Below the pieces are notes generated by a model. That model was given only the letters and a program-made list of their open reading frames with translations. It ran no database searches and was not told where the DNA came from. Positions 19,791-29,320 of a DNA stretch of 64,000 nt are shown here, piece after piece. Origin of the DNA: Rubrivivax gelatinosus (GTDB taxonomy: Bacteria; Pseudomonadota; Gammaproteobacteria; Burkholderiales; Burkholderiaceae_C); assembly GCF_004340905.1 (NCBI RefSeq), contig NZ_SLXD01000002.1, positions 310,001 through 374,000 of the forward strand, in the 5' to 3' direction. The translations under genes and the position numbers were made by a program. Each line of letters starts with the position of its first letter. Position 1 is the first letter of the stretch.

Positions 19791-21760
19791 CAGTGCTCGG
19801 CGGCGAGTTCGTGCAGCCAGTCCAGCGCCTCGTCCTCGCTGCTGATCCAGCTCATCGGCGGCAGCGCCTCCCGCAGCCGCGCGCCGTAGCCCATCTGGCG
19901 CATGCGCGGGTCGCAGACGACGAGCAGGCCGCGGTCGGTCTCGGTGCGGATCAGCCGCCCGGCGCCCTGCTTCAGCGACACCGCGGCCTCGGCGACGAAG
20001 TAGGCGTCGAACGGGTCGCGGCCCTCGGCGCGCAGCTGGCGCACGCGGGCCTCGACCAGCGGGTCGTTCGGCGGCGGGAACGGCAGCTTGTCGATCAGCA
20101 CGCACTGCAGCGCGTCGCCCGGCATGTCGATGCCTTCCCAGAAACTCTGCGAGCCGACGAGCACCGCGCCGCGGCCGTCGCCGAAACGCTGCAGCAGCGC
20201 GCGCCGCGGCTGCGTGCCCTGCACCAGGATCTCCAGGGCCTGGCCCTGCCACTCGGCTTCGGTGCGCAGTGCCTCGGCGATCTGCGGCAGCACGCGCAGC
20301 GTCGTCGTCAGCACGAAGGTGCGGCCGCCCAGCGCCGCGGCCAGCCGCGCCGCCAGCGAGCCCACCGCGGCCGGATGCGCGGCTTCGTTGGGCTTCGGGA
20401 ACCGTGTCGGGATCCAGGCCCGCGCGTGGTTCGGGTAGTCGAAGGGGCTGCCCACGCGCAGCGTCGTCGCGTCCTCCAGCCCGGTGGCCGAGGTGAACCA
20501 GGCCAGGCCGTCGTCCTCGCCCAGCGTCGCCGAGGTGAAGATCCAGGCGCGTGGCGCCGCCTGGCGCTGCTCGGTCAGCATGTCGCGGATGTCCAGCGGC
20601 GACTCGACGAGCCGGGCCTGCAGCGGCGACAGGTCGATCCAGCGCACGCGGCCGTCGGCGGCGTCGTGGGCGAAACGTTCGGCGAGCTCGGCGATCGTGC
20701 GCACGCGCTCCTGCAGGCGCACGAAGTCGGGGCCGACGGCCGCGACACCGGCCAGCGCGTCGGCGGCCTGGTCCGCGGCGGCAGCCAGCGCCGCCAGTGG
20801 CTCCCGCAAGCGGCCGTCGCGCGCGCGTTCGTCCCAGCGCAGCTTGATGACGCCGCGCACCTCGCGCAGGGCGCCGGCACAGGCCAGGCGCAGCTCGCGC
20901 GCGGCCTTCTCCAGCCCGGCCTGCAGCTCGTGCCAGGGCATCAGCCCGCGCGCCTGCGCCAGGCCGGCGGCCAGCAGGTCGCGCCCGACGTCGAGCACCT
21001 GCGCCGTGCCCAGCATCGTGCCGAGGAACTGCACGCCGGTCTCGACGAGCTGATGAGCCTCGTCGAAGACCGCCGCGTCGACCGTCGGCAGCAGCTCGGC
21101 GACGCCGCTGTCGCGCAGCGCCATGTCGGCGAAGAACAGGTGGTGGTTGACGACGACGAGGTCGGCGGCCATCGCCTCGCGCCGCGCCTGCATCACGTGG
21201 CAGTTGCGGTGCTCGGGGCAGTCGGTGCCCAGGCAGTTGTCGCGTGTCGAGGTGACGATCGGGATCACCGGCGAGCGTTCGTCCAGGCCCTCGAGTTCGG
21301 CCAGGTCGCCGCTGCGCGTGGCGAGCGCCCAGGTCTCGACCCGGGCCAGCTGGCGCACGGCGAAGCGGTCGGGCAGCTCGGCCGTCGTGCGGGCATGCGC
21401 CAGGCGGTGGCGACACAGGTAGCTGGCACGGCCCTTGAGCAGCGCCATGCGCACCGGCACGCCCAGCGCCTGCACCAGGCGCGGCAGGTCGCGCAGGAAG
21501 AGCTGGTCCTGCAGGCTCTTGGTCGCGGTGCTGACCAGCGCACGCCGGTCCGACAGCAGCAGCGGCACCAGATACGCGAAGGTCTTGCCGACGCCGGTGC
21601 CGGCTTCGGCGACCAGCGTCTCGCGCTCCTCGACGGCGCGGGCGACGGCCAGCGCCAGGCGGTCCTGCTGCTCGCGCGGGATGAAGTTGGCGTCGCAGCG
21701 CGCGAGCGCACCGTCGCCCGCGAAGGCCGCGGCGACGCGGTCGGCGAGGTCCTGGCTCAC
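19790..21760 (-). CDS. DinG/YoaA-family ATP-dependent DNA helicase
   Basis: This is an XPD-like 5'-3' superfamily 2 helicase. The 656-residue protein has Walker A in AEAGTGVGKTFAYLVP and the DEAH box in AAVFDEAHQL. Four cysteines fit an iron-sulfur cluster (YLC near residue 110, then CLGTDCPEHRNC), and the C-terminal helicase motifs end with the QGAGRLIRTETDRG box. The chosen GTG at 21758-21760 overlaps the ydcH stop (GTGA), showing coupling. The family covers DinG (damage-inducible, R-loop processing) and YoaA. The short spacing before Walker A and the Fe-S motif fit YoaA slightly better, but I cannot decide. No LexA box was recognised upstream. Confidence 0.9.
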   Translation of the reverse strand: MSQDLADRVAAAFAGDGALARCDANFIPREQQDRLALAVARAVEERETLVAEAGTGVGKTFAYLVPLLLSDRRALVSTATKSLQDQLFLRDLPRLVQALGVPVRMALLKGRASYLCRHRLAHARTTAELPDRFAVRQLARVETWALATRSGDLAELEGLDERSPVIPIVTSTRDNCLGTDCPEHRNCHVMQARREAMAADLVVVNHHLFFADMALRDSGVAELLPTVDAAVFDEAHQLVETGVQFLGTMLGTAQVLDVGRDLLAAGLAQARGLMPWHELQAGLEKAARELRLACAGALREVRGVIKLRWDERARDGRLREPLAALAAAADQAADALAGVAAVGPDFVRLQERVRTIAELAERFAHDAADGRVRWIDLSPLQARLVESPLDIRDMLTEQRQAAPRAWIFTSATLGEDDGLAWFTSATGLEDATTLRVGSPFDYPNHARAWIPTRFPKPNEAAHPAAVGSLAARLAAALGGRTFVLTTTLRVLPQIAEALRTEAEWQGQALEILVQGTQPRRALLQRFGDGRGAVLVGSQSFWEGIDMPGDALQCVLIDKLPFPPPNDPLVEARVRQLRAEGRDPFDAYFVAEAAVSLKQGAGRLIRTETDRGLLVVCDPRMRQMGYGARLREALPPMSWISSEDEALDWLHELAAEH

Positions 21761-21960
21761 GCGGGTTCGGGCGGTTCGAGCGCGGTTTCCAGCAGCGCGA
21801 TGCGGTCGCGCAGCGCGAGGCGGCGTTTCTTCAGGCGCCGCAGCACGAGGTCGTCGGCCGGGGTGGCGATGAGGTGGCGGTCGATGAGGTCGTCCAGGTC
21901 GGCGTGCTCGATGCGCAGCTCGATGAGAAGCCGTTGCGGCGAATGCAGGTTGGCGTCCAT
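21757..21960 (-). CDS. YdcH/DUF465 family small protein
   Basis: The 67-residue protein is mostly helical and charged, with HADLDDLIDRHLIATPADDLVLRRLKKRRLALRDRI, the pattern of DUF465 (YdcH) proteins whose C-terminal LKKxRLxLKD motif is typical. The function is unknown. It overlaps the helicase start by 4 bp, so both are translated from one message. The transcript must start in the 44-bp gap to the divergent PP2C gene. Confidence 0.85.
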   Translation of the reverse strand: MDANLHSPQRLLIELRIEHADLDDLIDRHLIATPADDLVLRRLKKRRLALRDRIALLETALEPPEPA

Positions 21961-22004
21961 GGCGGCGCACCGGTGGCGGGATGGCCGAGTTTATAGTCGG
22001 CCGC

Positions 22005-22781
22005 ATGCCGCCCCCCGCTGCCGCCCGGTCCGCGTTCCGCATCAGCGCCACCACCGCCCTGCACCGGGGTGACCGCGCCTACCAGCAGGACCAGGTGGTC
22101 ATCGTGCCGCATGCGCGCATCAACGGCTGCGCACTGGCCGTCGTCGCCGACGGCATGGGCGGCAAGAGCGGCGGGCGCAAGGCCGCCGACCAGGTGCAGC
22201 TCACCGCGCGCCAGCTCTTCGAACGTTTCGTCCCCAGCGAGGACGCCGCTGCTCAGATGCTGAGCCAGTTGGTGACCGAGTCGCACCTGATGATCAAGCT
22301 GACCGCGATCACCGCCGAGGAAGAGCCGCACAGCACGGTGGCCGCCTACCTGGTGCTGCCCGATCTCAGCTGCGAGGTCGTGCACGCCGGCGACTCGCGC
22401 GTCTACCACTTCCGCGGCGCCGAGATGCTCTGGCGCACGACCGACCACTCCTTCGTGCAGCGCCTGATCGACGAAGGCAAGCTCACCGAGGAAGCGGCCA
22501 ACAACCACCCCCAGTCCAACCTGCTGACGGGCTGCCTGGGCACGCACGCCGACCCGCCGGTGGCACTGTGCCGCATCGAGCGGCTCGAGCCCGGCGACAC
22601 GCTGCTGGCGTGCAGCGACGGCCTGTGGCATTACTTCACGCCCAAGGAACTGGGTGCGATCGTGCATGCGCTGCCGCCGCGCGAGGCCGGCGAGATGCTG
22701 GTCAACAAGGCCCGGCAGCGCGCACGCGGTGGCGGCGACAACCTGTCGCTGGCGCTGATGCGCTTCGAGGCGCTGAAGTAG
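22005..22781 (+). CDS. PP2C-type serine/threonine protein phosphatase
   Basis: This is a metal-dependent protein phosphatase of the bacterial PP2C/Stp type. Motifs in order are HRGDRAYQQDQV, VVADGMGGKSGG (metal Asp), HAGDSRVYHFRG, ACSDGLWHYF and GGGDNLSLAL, so the catalytic metal ligands appear intact. No membrane span is seen, so it should be cytoplasmic. The start is uncertain: ATG 22005 (MPPPAAAR) is preferred, while ATG 21981 would add eight residues. A TTATAG element at 21991-21996 could be a -10, which would make the message nearly leaderless. No cognate kinase is nearby. Confidence 0.9.
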   Translation: MPPPAAARSAFRISATTALHRGDRAYQQDQVVIVPHARINGCALAVVADGMGGKSGGRKAADQVQLTARQLFERFVPSEDAAAQMLSQLVTESHLMIKLTAITAEEEPHSTVAAYLVLPDLSCEVVHAGDSRVYHFRGAEMLWRTTDHSFVQRLIDEGKLTEEAANNHPQSNLLTGCLGTHADPPVALCRIERLEPGDTLLACSDGLWHYFTPKELGAIVHALPPREAGEMLVNKARQRARGGGDNLSLALMRFEALK

Positions 22782-22796
22782 CGCCGCCCGGGGCCG

Positions 22797-23423
22797 CTAC
22801 TCCTTCGGGATCTCGGGCCGCGCCGGCAGCGGCGTCGACGGTTTCTTGTCCTTGGCACGGCGCTCGGCCTCGCGCGCGGCGATGCGCGCACGGTCCTCGG
22901 CCGCCTGCCGGCGCAGATCCTCGGCGGCCTGGGCGCGACGCTGCGCGCGCGCGGCCTCCTCGCGGGCGCGCTGCGCGCGGTCGAGCGCCGACGGCGTCTG
23001 CGGCTGGCGCGCCGGGGCCGACGCCGCCTCGCGGATCACCGGCGCGGGCTGCGCCGGCAGCGGCGGCCGCGCCGCCGCCTCGCGCTGCTTGGCCTCGATC
23101 GCATCCAGCCGCGCCGCGGCGCGCCGGCGCCGCTCCTGCTCGTCGAGCACGAGCTCCTGGTGCCGCAGCCGGTCCAGCACCTCACGGCGCTGCGCCTTGG
23201 CCTCGTCGACGCAGGCGGTGACGACGAAACGCGTACGGCACTCCGCCTCCTCGGCGGCGTAACGCGACTCGGCCGCGGCGCGTTCGCCGGCGATGCGCAT
23301 GCGTTCGGTGCGGGCGTCCAGGTCCGCGGAGGCGGGCGACGCCTGTACCGAACAGGCCAGCAGCGGCAGCGCGGCCAGCGCCAGGAAACGGGATCGGTGC
23401 ATCGTTCGAGTGTGCACGAGCAT
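22797..23423 (-). CDS. Exported Arg/Ala/Glu-rich coiled-coil protein of unknown function
   Basis: I do not recognise a family. The 208-residue product has a signal sequence (FLALAALPLLAC, then SVQASPASA), after which an Ala-X-Ala signal-peptidase site or a lipobox LLAC could be cut. It then has a predicted helical region with two cysteines (AEECR-type EEAECRTRF and TACVDEAK) that may form a disulfide. An Arg/Ala/Glu coiled coil follows (about residues 140-195) and a Lys/Pro-rich end. The chosen start (23423) has a TGAGGT ribosome site inside the end of zapE; ATG 23402 is the alternative. Cotranscription with zapE is likely because only 7 bp separate them. Confidence 0.75.
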   Translation of the reverse strand: MLVHTRTMHRSRFLALAALPLLACSVQASPASADLDARTERMRIAGERAAAESRYAAEEAECRTRFVVTACVDEAKAQRREVLDRLRHQELVLDEQERRRRAAARLDAIEAKQREAAARPPLPAQPAPVIREAASAPARQPQTPSALDRAQRAREEAARAQRRAQAAEDLRRQAAEDRARIAAREAERRAKDKKPSTPLPARPEIPKE

Positions 23424-23430
23424 GAAGACC

Positions 23431-24531
23431 TCAGGTCAGCGAGGTGTCGACCTCGCGGCGTTCGAGCCCGAGGTACTCGGCCGACTGCATCTCGCGCAGC
23501 CGCGAGACGGTGCGCGGGAACTCGTGCGCCAGCGGGCCGTCGGTGTACAGCGCCTCGGGAGGCACCTCGGCCGAGACGAGGAACTTGACGCGCCGGTCGT
23601 AGAGCACGTCGACCAGCCAGGTGAAGCGCCGCGCCTCGCTGGCCAGCCGCGGCGGCATGCTGGGCACGTCCGACAGGATCAGCGTGTGAAAGCGCGAGGC
23701 CAGCTCCAGATAGTCGTTCTGCGAGCGCGGGCCGCCGCACAGCGTCTTGAAGTCGAACCAGACGACGCCGCCGGCGCGCCGGCGCGCGCGCAGCTCGCGG
23801 TGCTCGATGCGCAGCAACGGGTCCTCGTCGCGCGCCTCGGCCAGGCGCTCGAAGGCTTCGGCCAGCGCACGCTCGGCTGCGGCATCGGCCGGGCAGTGGT
23901 AGGTGGCGACGTGCTGCAGCGTGCGCTGGCGGTAGTCGATGCCGGCGTCGACGTCGACGACCTCCAGCCGGGCCTTCAGCAGCTCGATGGCCGGCAGGAT
24001 GCGGTCGCGGTGCAGGCCGTTGGGGTACAGGCCGTCGGGGTGGAAGTTGGACGTCGTGACGATGCTGACGCGGTTGTCGAACAGCGCCTGCAGCAGCCGG
24101 TGCAGGATCATCGCGTCGGTGACGTCGGCGACGTGGAACTCGTCGAAGCAGATCAGGCGAAAGCGCCGCGCGATGCGCCGGCCGAGCTCGTCCAGCGGGT
24201 CGGCCGTGCCCTTCAGGTCCTGCAGCTCGCGGTGCACCTCGCGCATGAACTCGTGGAAGTGCAGCCGCGTCTTGCGCACCAGCGGCACGGCCTGGAAGAA
24301 GCAGTCCATCAGGAAGCTCTTGCCGCGGCCGACGCCGCCGACCATGTAGACGCCGCGCGGGATCGGCGGGCGCACCAGCAGCTTGGTCAGGCGGTTGCCG
24401 CGCCGTGCCTTGTAGTCGGCCCACTCGCGCTCGCAGCGCTCGAGCGCGTCGACGGCGCGCAGCTGCGCCGGGTCGGACTGGTAGCCGCGTTCGGCCAGGG
24501 TGGCCTCGTACAACGCTCGGACGCCGCTCAT
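23431..24531 (-). CDS. zapE: Cell division ATPase ZapE (AFG1 family)
   Basis: ZapE is a P-loop ATPase of the AFG1/LACE1 family that associates with the Z ring. The 366-residue protein shows Walker A in YMVGGVGRGKSFLMD, HFHEFM, Walker B in RLICFDEFHVADVTDA, and the VTTSNFHPDGLYPNGLHRDRILP block that is nearly invariant in the family. The ATG at 24529-24531 gives the standard N terminus (MSGVRALYEATLAERGY); the frame is open upstream only by chance. In this window it lies 43 bp downstream of the GGDEF gene on the same strand, extending the sucAB-lpd group. Confidence 0.95.
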   Translation of the reverse strand: MSGVRALYEATLAERGYQSDPAQLRAVDALERCEREWADYKARRGNRLTKLLVRPPIPRGVYMVGGVGRGKSFLMDCFFQAVPLVRKTRLHFHEFMREVHRELQDLKGTADPLDELGRRIARRFRLICFDEFHVADVTDAMILHRLLQALFDNRVSIVTTSNFHPDGLYPNGLHRDRILPAIELLKARLEVVDVDAGIDYRQRTLQHVATYHCPADAAAERALAEAFERLAEARDEDPLLRIEHRELRARRRAGGVVWFDFKTLCGGPRSQNDYLELASRFHTLILSDVPSMPPRLASEARRFTWLVDVLYDRRVKFLVSAEVPPEALYTDGPLAHEFPRTVSRLREMQSAEYLGLERREVDTSLT

Positions 24532-24574
24532 CGGTTCGCTGAGATCTGATGGGATAAGAAAGAAGACCGCGATG

Positions 24575-26196
24575 CTAGCCGGCGTCGTGCACGACCCGGT
24601 CGCGGCCCTCGTGTTTGGCGCGGTACAGCAGTGCGTCGGCGCGCGCCAGCGCCGCGGCCAGATCCTCGTTCGGTCGCAGCGCCGTGACGCCGATGCTGAC
24701 CGTGACCTGCAGCCCCTCGGCGACCTCGCCCCAGGCGTGCTCGGCCAAGGCGCGCCGCACACGATCGAACGCGCCGACGGCCTCGGCCGGTGTCAACGGC
24801 GCCAGCGCGACGAACTCCTCGCCGCCCAGCCGGGCCAGCAGATCGGGGCCGCGCAGCGAGGCCGCCATCAGCGCCGCCGCCTGGCGCAGCACGGCGTCAC
24901 CGACAGGGTGGGAGAAGCGGTCGTTGATGCGTTTGAAGTGATCCAGGTCGAGCACCGCCAGGACCATCGGGCCGAGGCCGCGCCGGGCCTCGAACTCGGC
25001 TTCGAGCGCACGCCGGTTGGGCAGCCCGGTCAGCGCATCGGTTTCGGCCAGGCGGCTGAACTGGCGCACGTCGTCCTGCAGGCCCTGGTTGTGGGCGCGC
25101 AGCCGGCGGTTCTCGTCGCGCAGCTGCAGGTCCACGAGGCGTGCGGCGAGCTCGTCGACACGCGCGTCCAGCGCCGCGCGCACCGAGGCCATCTGGCGCG
25201 CGTGGCCGCGCAGCAGCAGCGGCAGCGCGGCGTCGGGACGACCCGCCAGGTCTTCGGCACGTGCGCGGCGGCGCAGCCAGACCGAACCTTCGTCGGCAAA
25301 ACGTTCCGCCAGCTCCAGCGCGCAGGCCGCCGAGCGGGATCCGTGCTCGCCGCGCCGGCGCAGCAGCTCGCCATGCAGCAGCCAGCACTCGGCCATCAGC
25401 CCCGGCGGCATGTCGCGAGCCTCGTCGACCAGCGCCTGCAGCAGCGGGGCAGCCGCGCCGTCATCGCCGGCACGCACCAGCCAGCCAGCGCGCAGGAAGT
25501 CGTGGCTGGTGCGCCCCGGCAGGCCGAGAGCGGCCAGTTCGGCCGTCGTGCGGTCGATCGCTTCCAGCGGCCAGCGCAGCTCGTCCAGCAGCGCCGCCGC
25601 CTTGTCGGCGTCGACCTCGTGGAGCTGGTCCCAGGCATGCAGGCCGCTGTGCACGACGTTGATCCGCAGGCGCAGCAGGATCGCGTCGTCGGCCAGCGCC
25701 AGGCCGGCCTGCAGCGCGCGTCGCGCCGAATCCAGGGCGTGCAGGTCGAGGCCCAGCGCCTCGAAGGCCAGCGTGACGCCGGTGAAGACGGTGATCACCG
25801 CGCGCACGTCGTCGACGTCGGCCATGCGACGCAGCACGTGGCCGACGGCCTGCATCGCCGGCACCGGCTGCAGCGCGCGGGCCCGCTCCGAGGCCAGCAG
25901 CACCCAGGCCGAGGCCTCCAGCTCGCCGGCACCGGCGCGCAAGGCGTGTTCGGCGGCGCGCTCGGCCCATTGCTGGGCCGGCAGCGGCTGCTCGCGGTTG
26001 GCGTGGCCCTTGGCCAGCAGCAGCGCCGCCTCGCCGGCGTCGCGCCAGGCGCCGCCGGCCAGCGCCTCGTCGTGCAGCGCCTGCACCTCGGGGCTGGCGG
26101 CTTCCACGCGGCCCAGGGCAAAGGCGCGACGCAACGCATCCAGGCGCTGCGCGTAGGGCGAAGCCCCGGCCGCAGTCGCCGCGCCGCCAGGCGGCA

Positions 26197-26197
<1 letters not shown>
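24575..26197 (-). CDS. Diguanylate cyclase with N-terminal tetratricopeptide-like domain
   Basis: This 540-residue cytoplasmic protein makes cyclic di-GMP. The C-terminal GGDEF domain (about residues 370-540) begins ETDALTGLPNRRALEAEF and has the active-site motif GGEEF. An inhibitory I-site RGPD lies five residues upstream, so product inhibition is likely. The N-terminal 350 residues are helical and TPR-like, with no membrane span, and a short coiled coil (VDLQLRDENRRLRAHNQ) joins them to the cyclase domain. Its ATG overlaps the lpd stop (ATGA), so it is translationally coupled to a central metabolic gene, which is unusual. Confidence 0.92.
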
Positions 26198-27615
<1,418 letters not shown>

Positions 27616-27624
27616 GAGGTCTTT

Positions 27625-27939
27625 CTAGACGGGATCCTCGGGCACGAAGATCCACAGCAGCAGGTACAGCAGCACGCCGGTGCCGCCGAAGAAGGCCAGG
27701 CCGAGGGTGACGAGGCGCCAGATCCAGCTCTCGACGCCGGTGGCGCGCGCCAGGCCGCCGCAGACGCCACCGAGCCAGCGGTCGGCTCGGCTGCGGCGCA
27801 GACGGTTGACGGCGCCCACGGCCGGCGCGGCCGCCGGGCCGTCGAGCAGGCGCGCCTTGGCGCGCGCGAACTCGTCGTCGCTCAGCACGCCGCGCTGGCG
27901 CAGTTCGTCCAGGCGCGAGAGTTCGTCGGCCAGGCTCAT
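27625..27939 (-). CDS. SHOCT plus PspC domain small membrane protein
   Basis: The 104-residue protein joins two small domains. The N terminus has a SHOCT-like helix pair (LDELRQRGVLSDDEFARAKARLL, about residues 10-32). The C-terminal 55 residues are a PspC domain with RWLGGVCGGLARATGV followed by a membrane span (about 75-98, LVTLGLAFFGGTGVLLYLLLW). PspC proteins sense or relay envelope stress in other bacteria. Here the gene is inserted between sucB (8 bp) and lpd (9 bp), so it must be expressed with the dehydrogenase complex. The role in that setting is unknown. Confidence 0.87.
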   Translation of the reverse strand: MSLADELSRLDELRQRGVLSDDEFARAKARLLDGPAAAPAVGAVNRLRRSRADRWLGGVCGGLARATGVESWIWRLVTLGLAFFGGTGVLLYLLLWIFVPEDPV

Positions 27940-27947
27940 CGTGCGGG

Positions 27948-29213
27948 TCAGATGTCGAACAGCAGGCGCGACGGGTCTTCCAGCGCTTCCTTCATCGCCA
28001 CCAGCCCCAGCACGGCCTCGCGGCCGTCGATGATGCGGTGGTCGTAGGACATCGCCAGGTAGTTCATCGGGCGCACGACGATCTGGCCGTTCTCGACGAC
28101 GGCACGGTCCTTCGTCGCGTGCACACCGAGGATGGCGCTCTGCGGCGGGTTGATGATCGGCGTCGACAGCATCGAGCCGAACACGCCGCCGTTGCTGATC
28201 GAGAAGGTGCCGCCGGAGAGGTCCTCGATCGACAGCTTGCCGTCGCGCGCCTTGGCGCCGTACTCGGCGATCTTCTTCTCGATGTCGGCAAACGACATCT
28301 GGTCGGCGTTGCGCAGGATCGGCACCACCAGGCCGCGCGGCGAGCCGACAGCGATGCCGATGTCGAAGTAGCCGTGGTAGACGATGTCGTTGCCGTCGAC
28401 CGAGGCGTTGAGCACCGGGTACTTCTTCAGCGCCGCGACCGCGGCCTTGACGAAGAAGGACATGAAGCCGAGCTTGACGCCGTGCTCCTTCTCGAAACGC
28501 TCCTGGAAGCGCTTGCGCATCTCCATCAGCGGCGCCATGTTGACCTCGTTGAAGGTCGTCAGGATGGCGTTGGTGGCCTGCGACTGCAGCAGGCGTTCGG
28601 CGACGCGGGCACGCAGGCGCGACATCGGCACGCGCTGCTCGGGGCGCTCGCCGAGGTTGACCGCGGGCGCGGCCACCGGCGGCAGCGGCTTGGCCACGGC
28701 CGGGGCGGCGGGTGCGGCGACCGGCGCGGCGGCCTTGGGCACGGCGGGCGCGGCCAGCGCGCCGAGCACGTCGCCCTTGGTGACGCGGCCGTCCTTGCCG
28801 GTGCCCGGCACCGAGCCGGAGGCGAGGTTGTTGTCGGCCATCAGCTTGGCGGCGGCCGGCATCGCGACGCCGGCCTTGGAACCGCCGCCGGCGGGGGCGG
28901 CGGCTGCGGGCGCCGGGGCGGAAGCGGCCGGCGCGGGGGCTGCGGCCGCGGGCGCGGCGGCGCCGGCCTTGGCCTCGGTGTCGATCTTCGCGATCAGCTG
29001 GTCGCTGGCGACGGTGGCGCCATCGGCCTCGACGAGTTCGGCCAGCACGCCGGCGGCCGGCGCCGGCACTTCGAGCACGACCTTGTCGGTCTCGATCTCG
29101 ATCAGGATCTCATCGGCGGCGACGGCGTCGCCGGGCTTCTTCTTCCATTGCAGCAGGGTGGCTTCCGCGACCGATTCGGACAGTTGCGGGACCTTCACTT
29201 CAACGATTGCCAT
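27948..29213 (-). CDS. sucB: Dihydrolipoyllysine succinyltransferase (E2 of 2-oxoglutarate dehydrogenase)
   Basis: E2 carries succinyl groups on lipoyl-lysine to CoA in the TCA cycle. The 421-residue protein has one lipoyl domain (residues 1-75) with [12 protein letters not shown], whose Lys is lipoylated. An Ala/Pro linker follows, then a short E1/E3-binding domain ([10 protein letters not shown] then GRVTKGDVL, about 120-155) and a second Ala/Pro linker. The catalytic domain ends with [16 protein letters not shown] (catalytic His and Asp). It follows sucA by 107 bp on the same strand. Confidence 0.97.
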   Translation of the reverse strand: MAIVEVKVPQLSESVAEATLLQWKKKPGDAVAADEILIEIETDKVVLEVPAPAAGVLAELVEADGATVASDQLIAKIDTEAKAGAAAPAAAAPAPAASAPAPAAAAPAGGGSKAGVAMPAAAKLMADNNLASGSVPGTGKDGRVTKGDVLGALAAPAVPKAAAPVAAPAAPAVAKPLPPVAAPAVNLGERPEQRVPMSRLRARVAERLLQSQATNAILTTFNEVNMAPLMEMRKRFQERFEKEHGVKLGFMSFFVKAAVAALKKYPVLNASVDGNDIVYHGYFDIGIAVGSPRGLVVPILRNADQMSFADIEKKIAEYGAKARDGKLSIEDLSGGTFSISNGGVFGSMLSTPIINPPQSAILGVHATKDRAVVENGQIVVRPMNYLAMSYDHRIIDGREAVLGLVAMKEALEDPSRLLFDI

Positions 29214-29320
29214 GGTCTATCTCGGTGTCTTGTTCGGGGCACCGCGGGGCGAGTGGGCCGTGCAGGCCGTCGACCACGCGGCGAGGCCGGGCGCTGCCAC
29301 ACGGCGCACCCGGCACGCGC

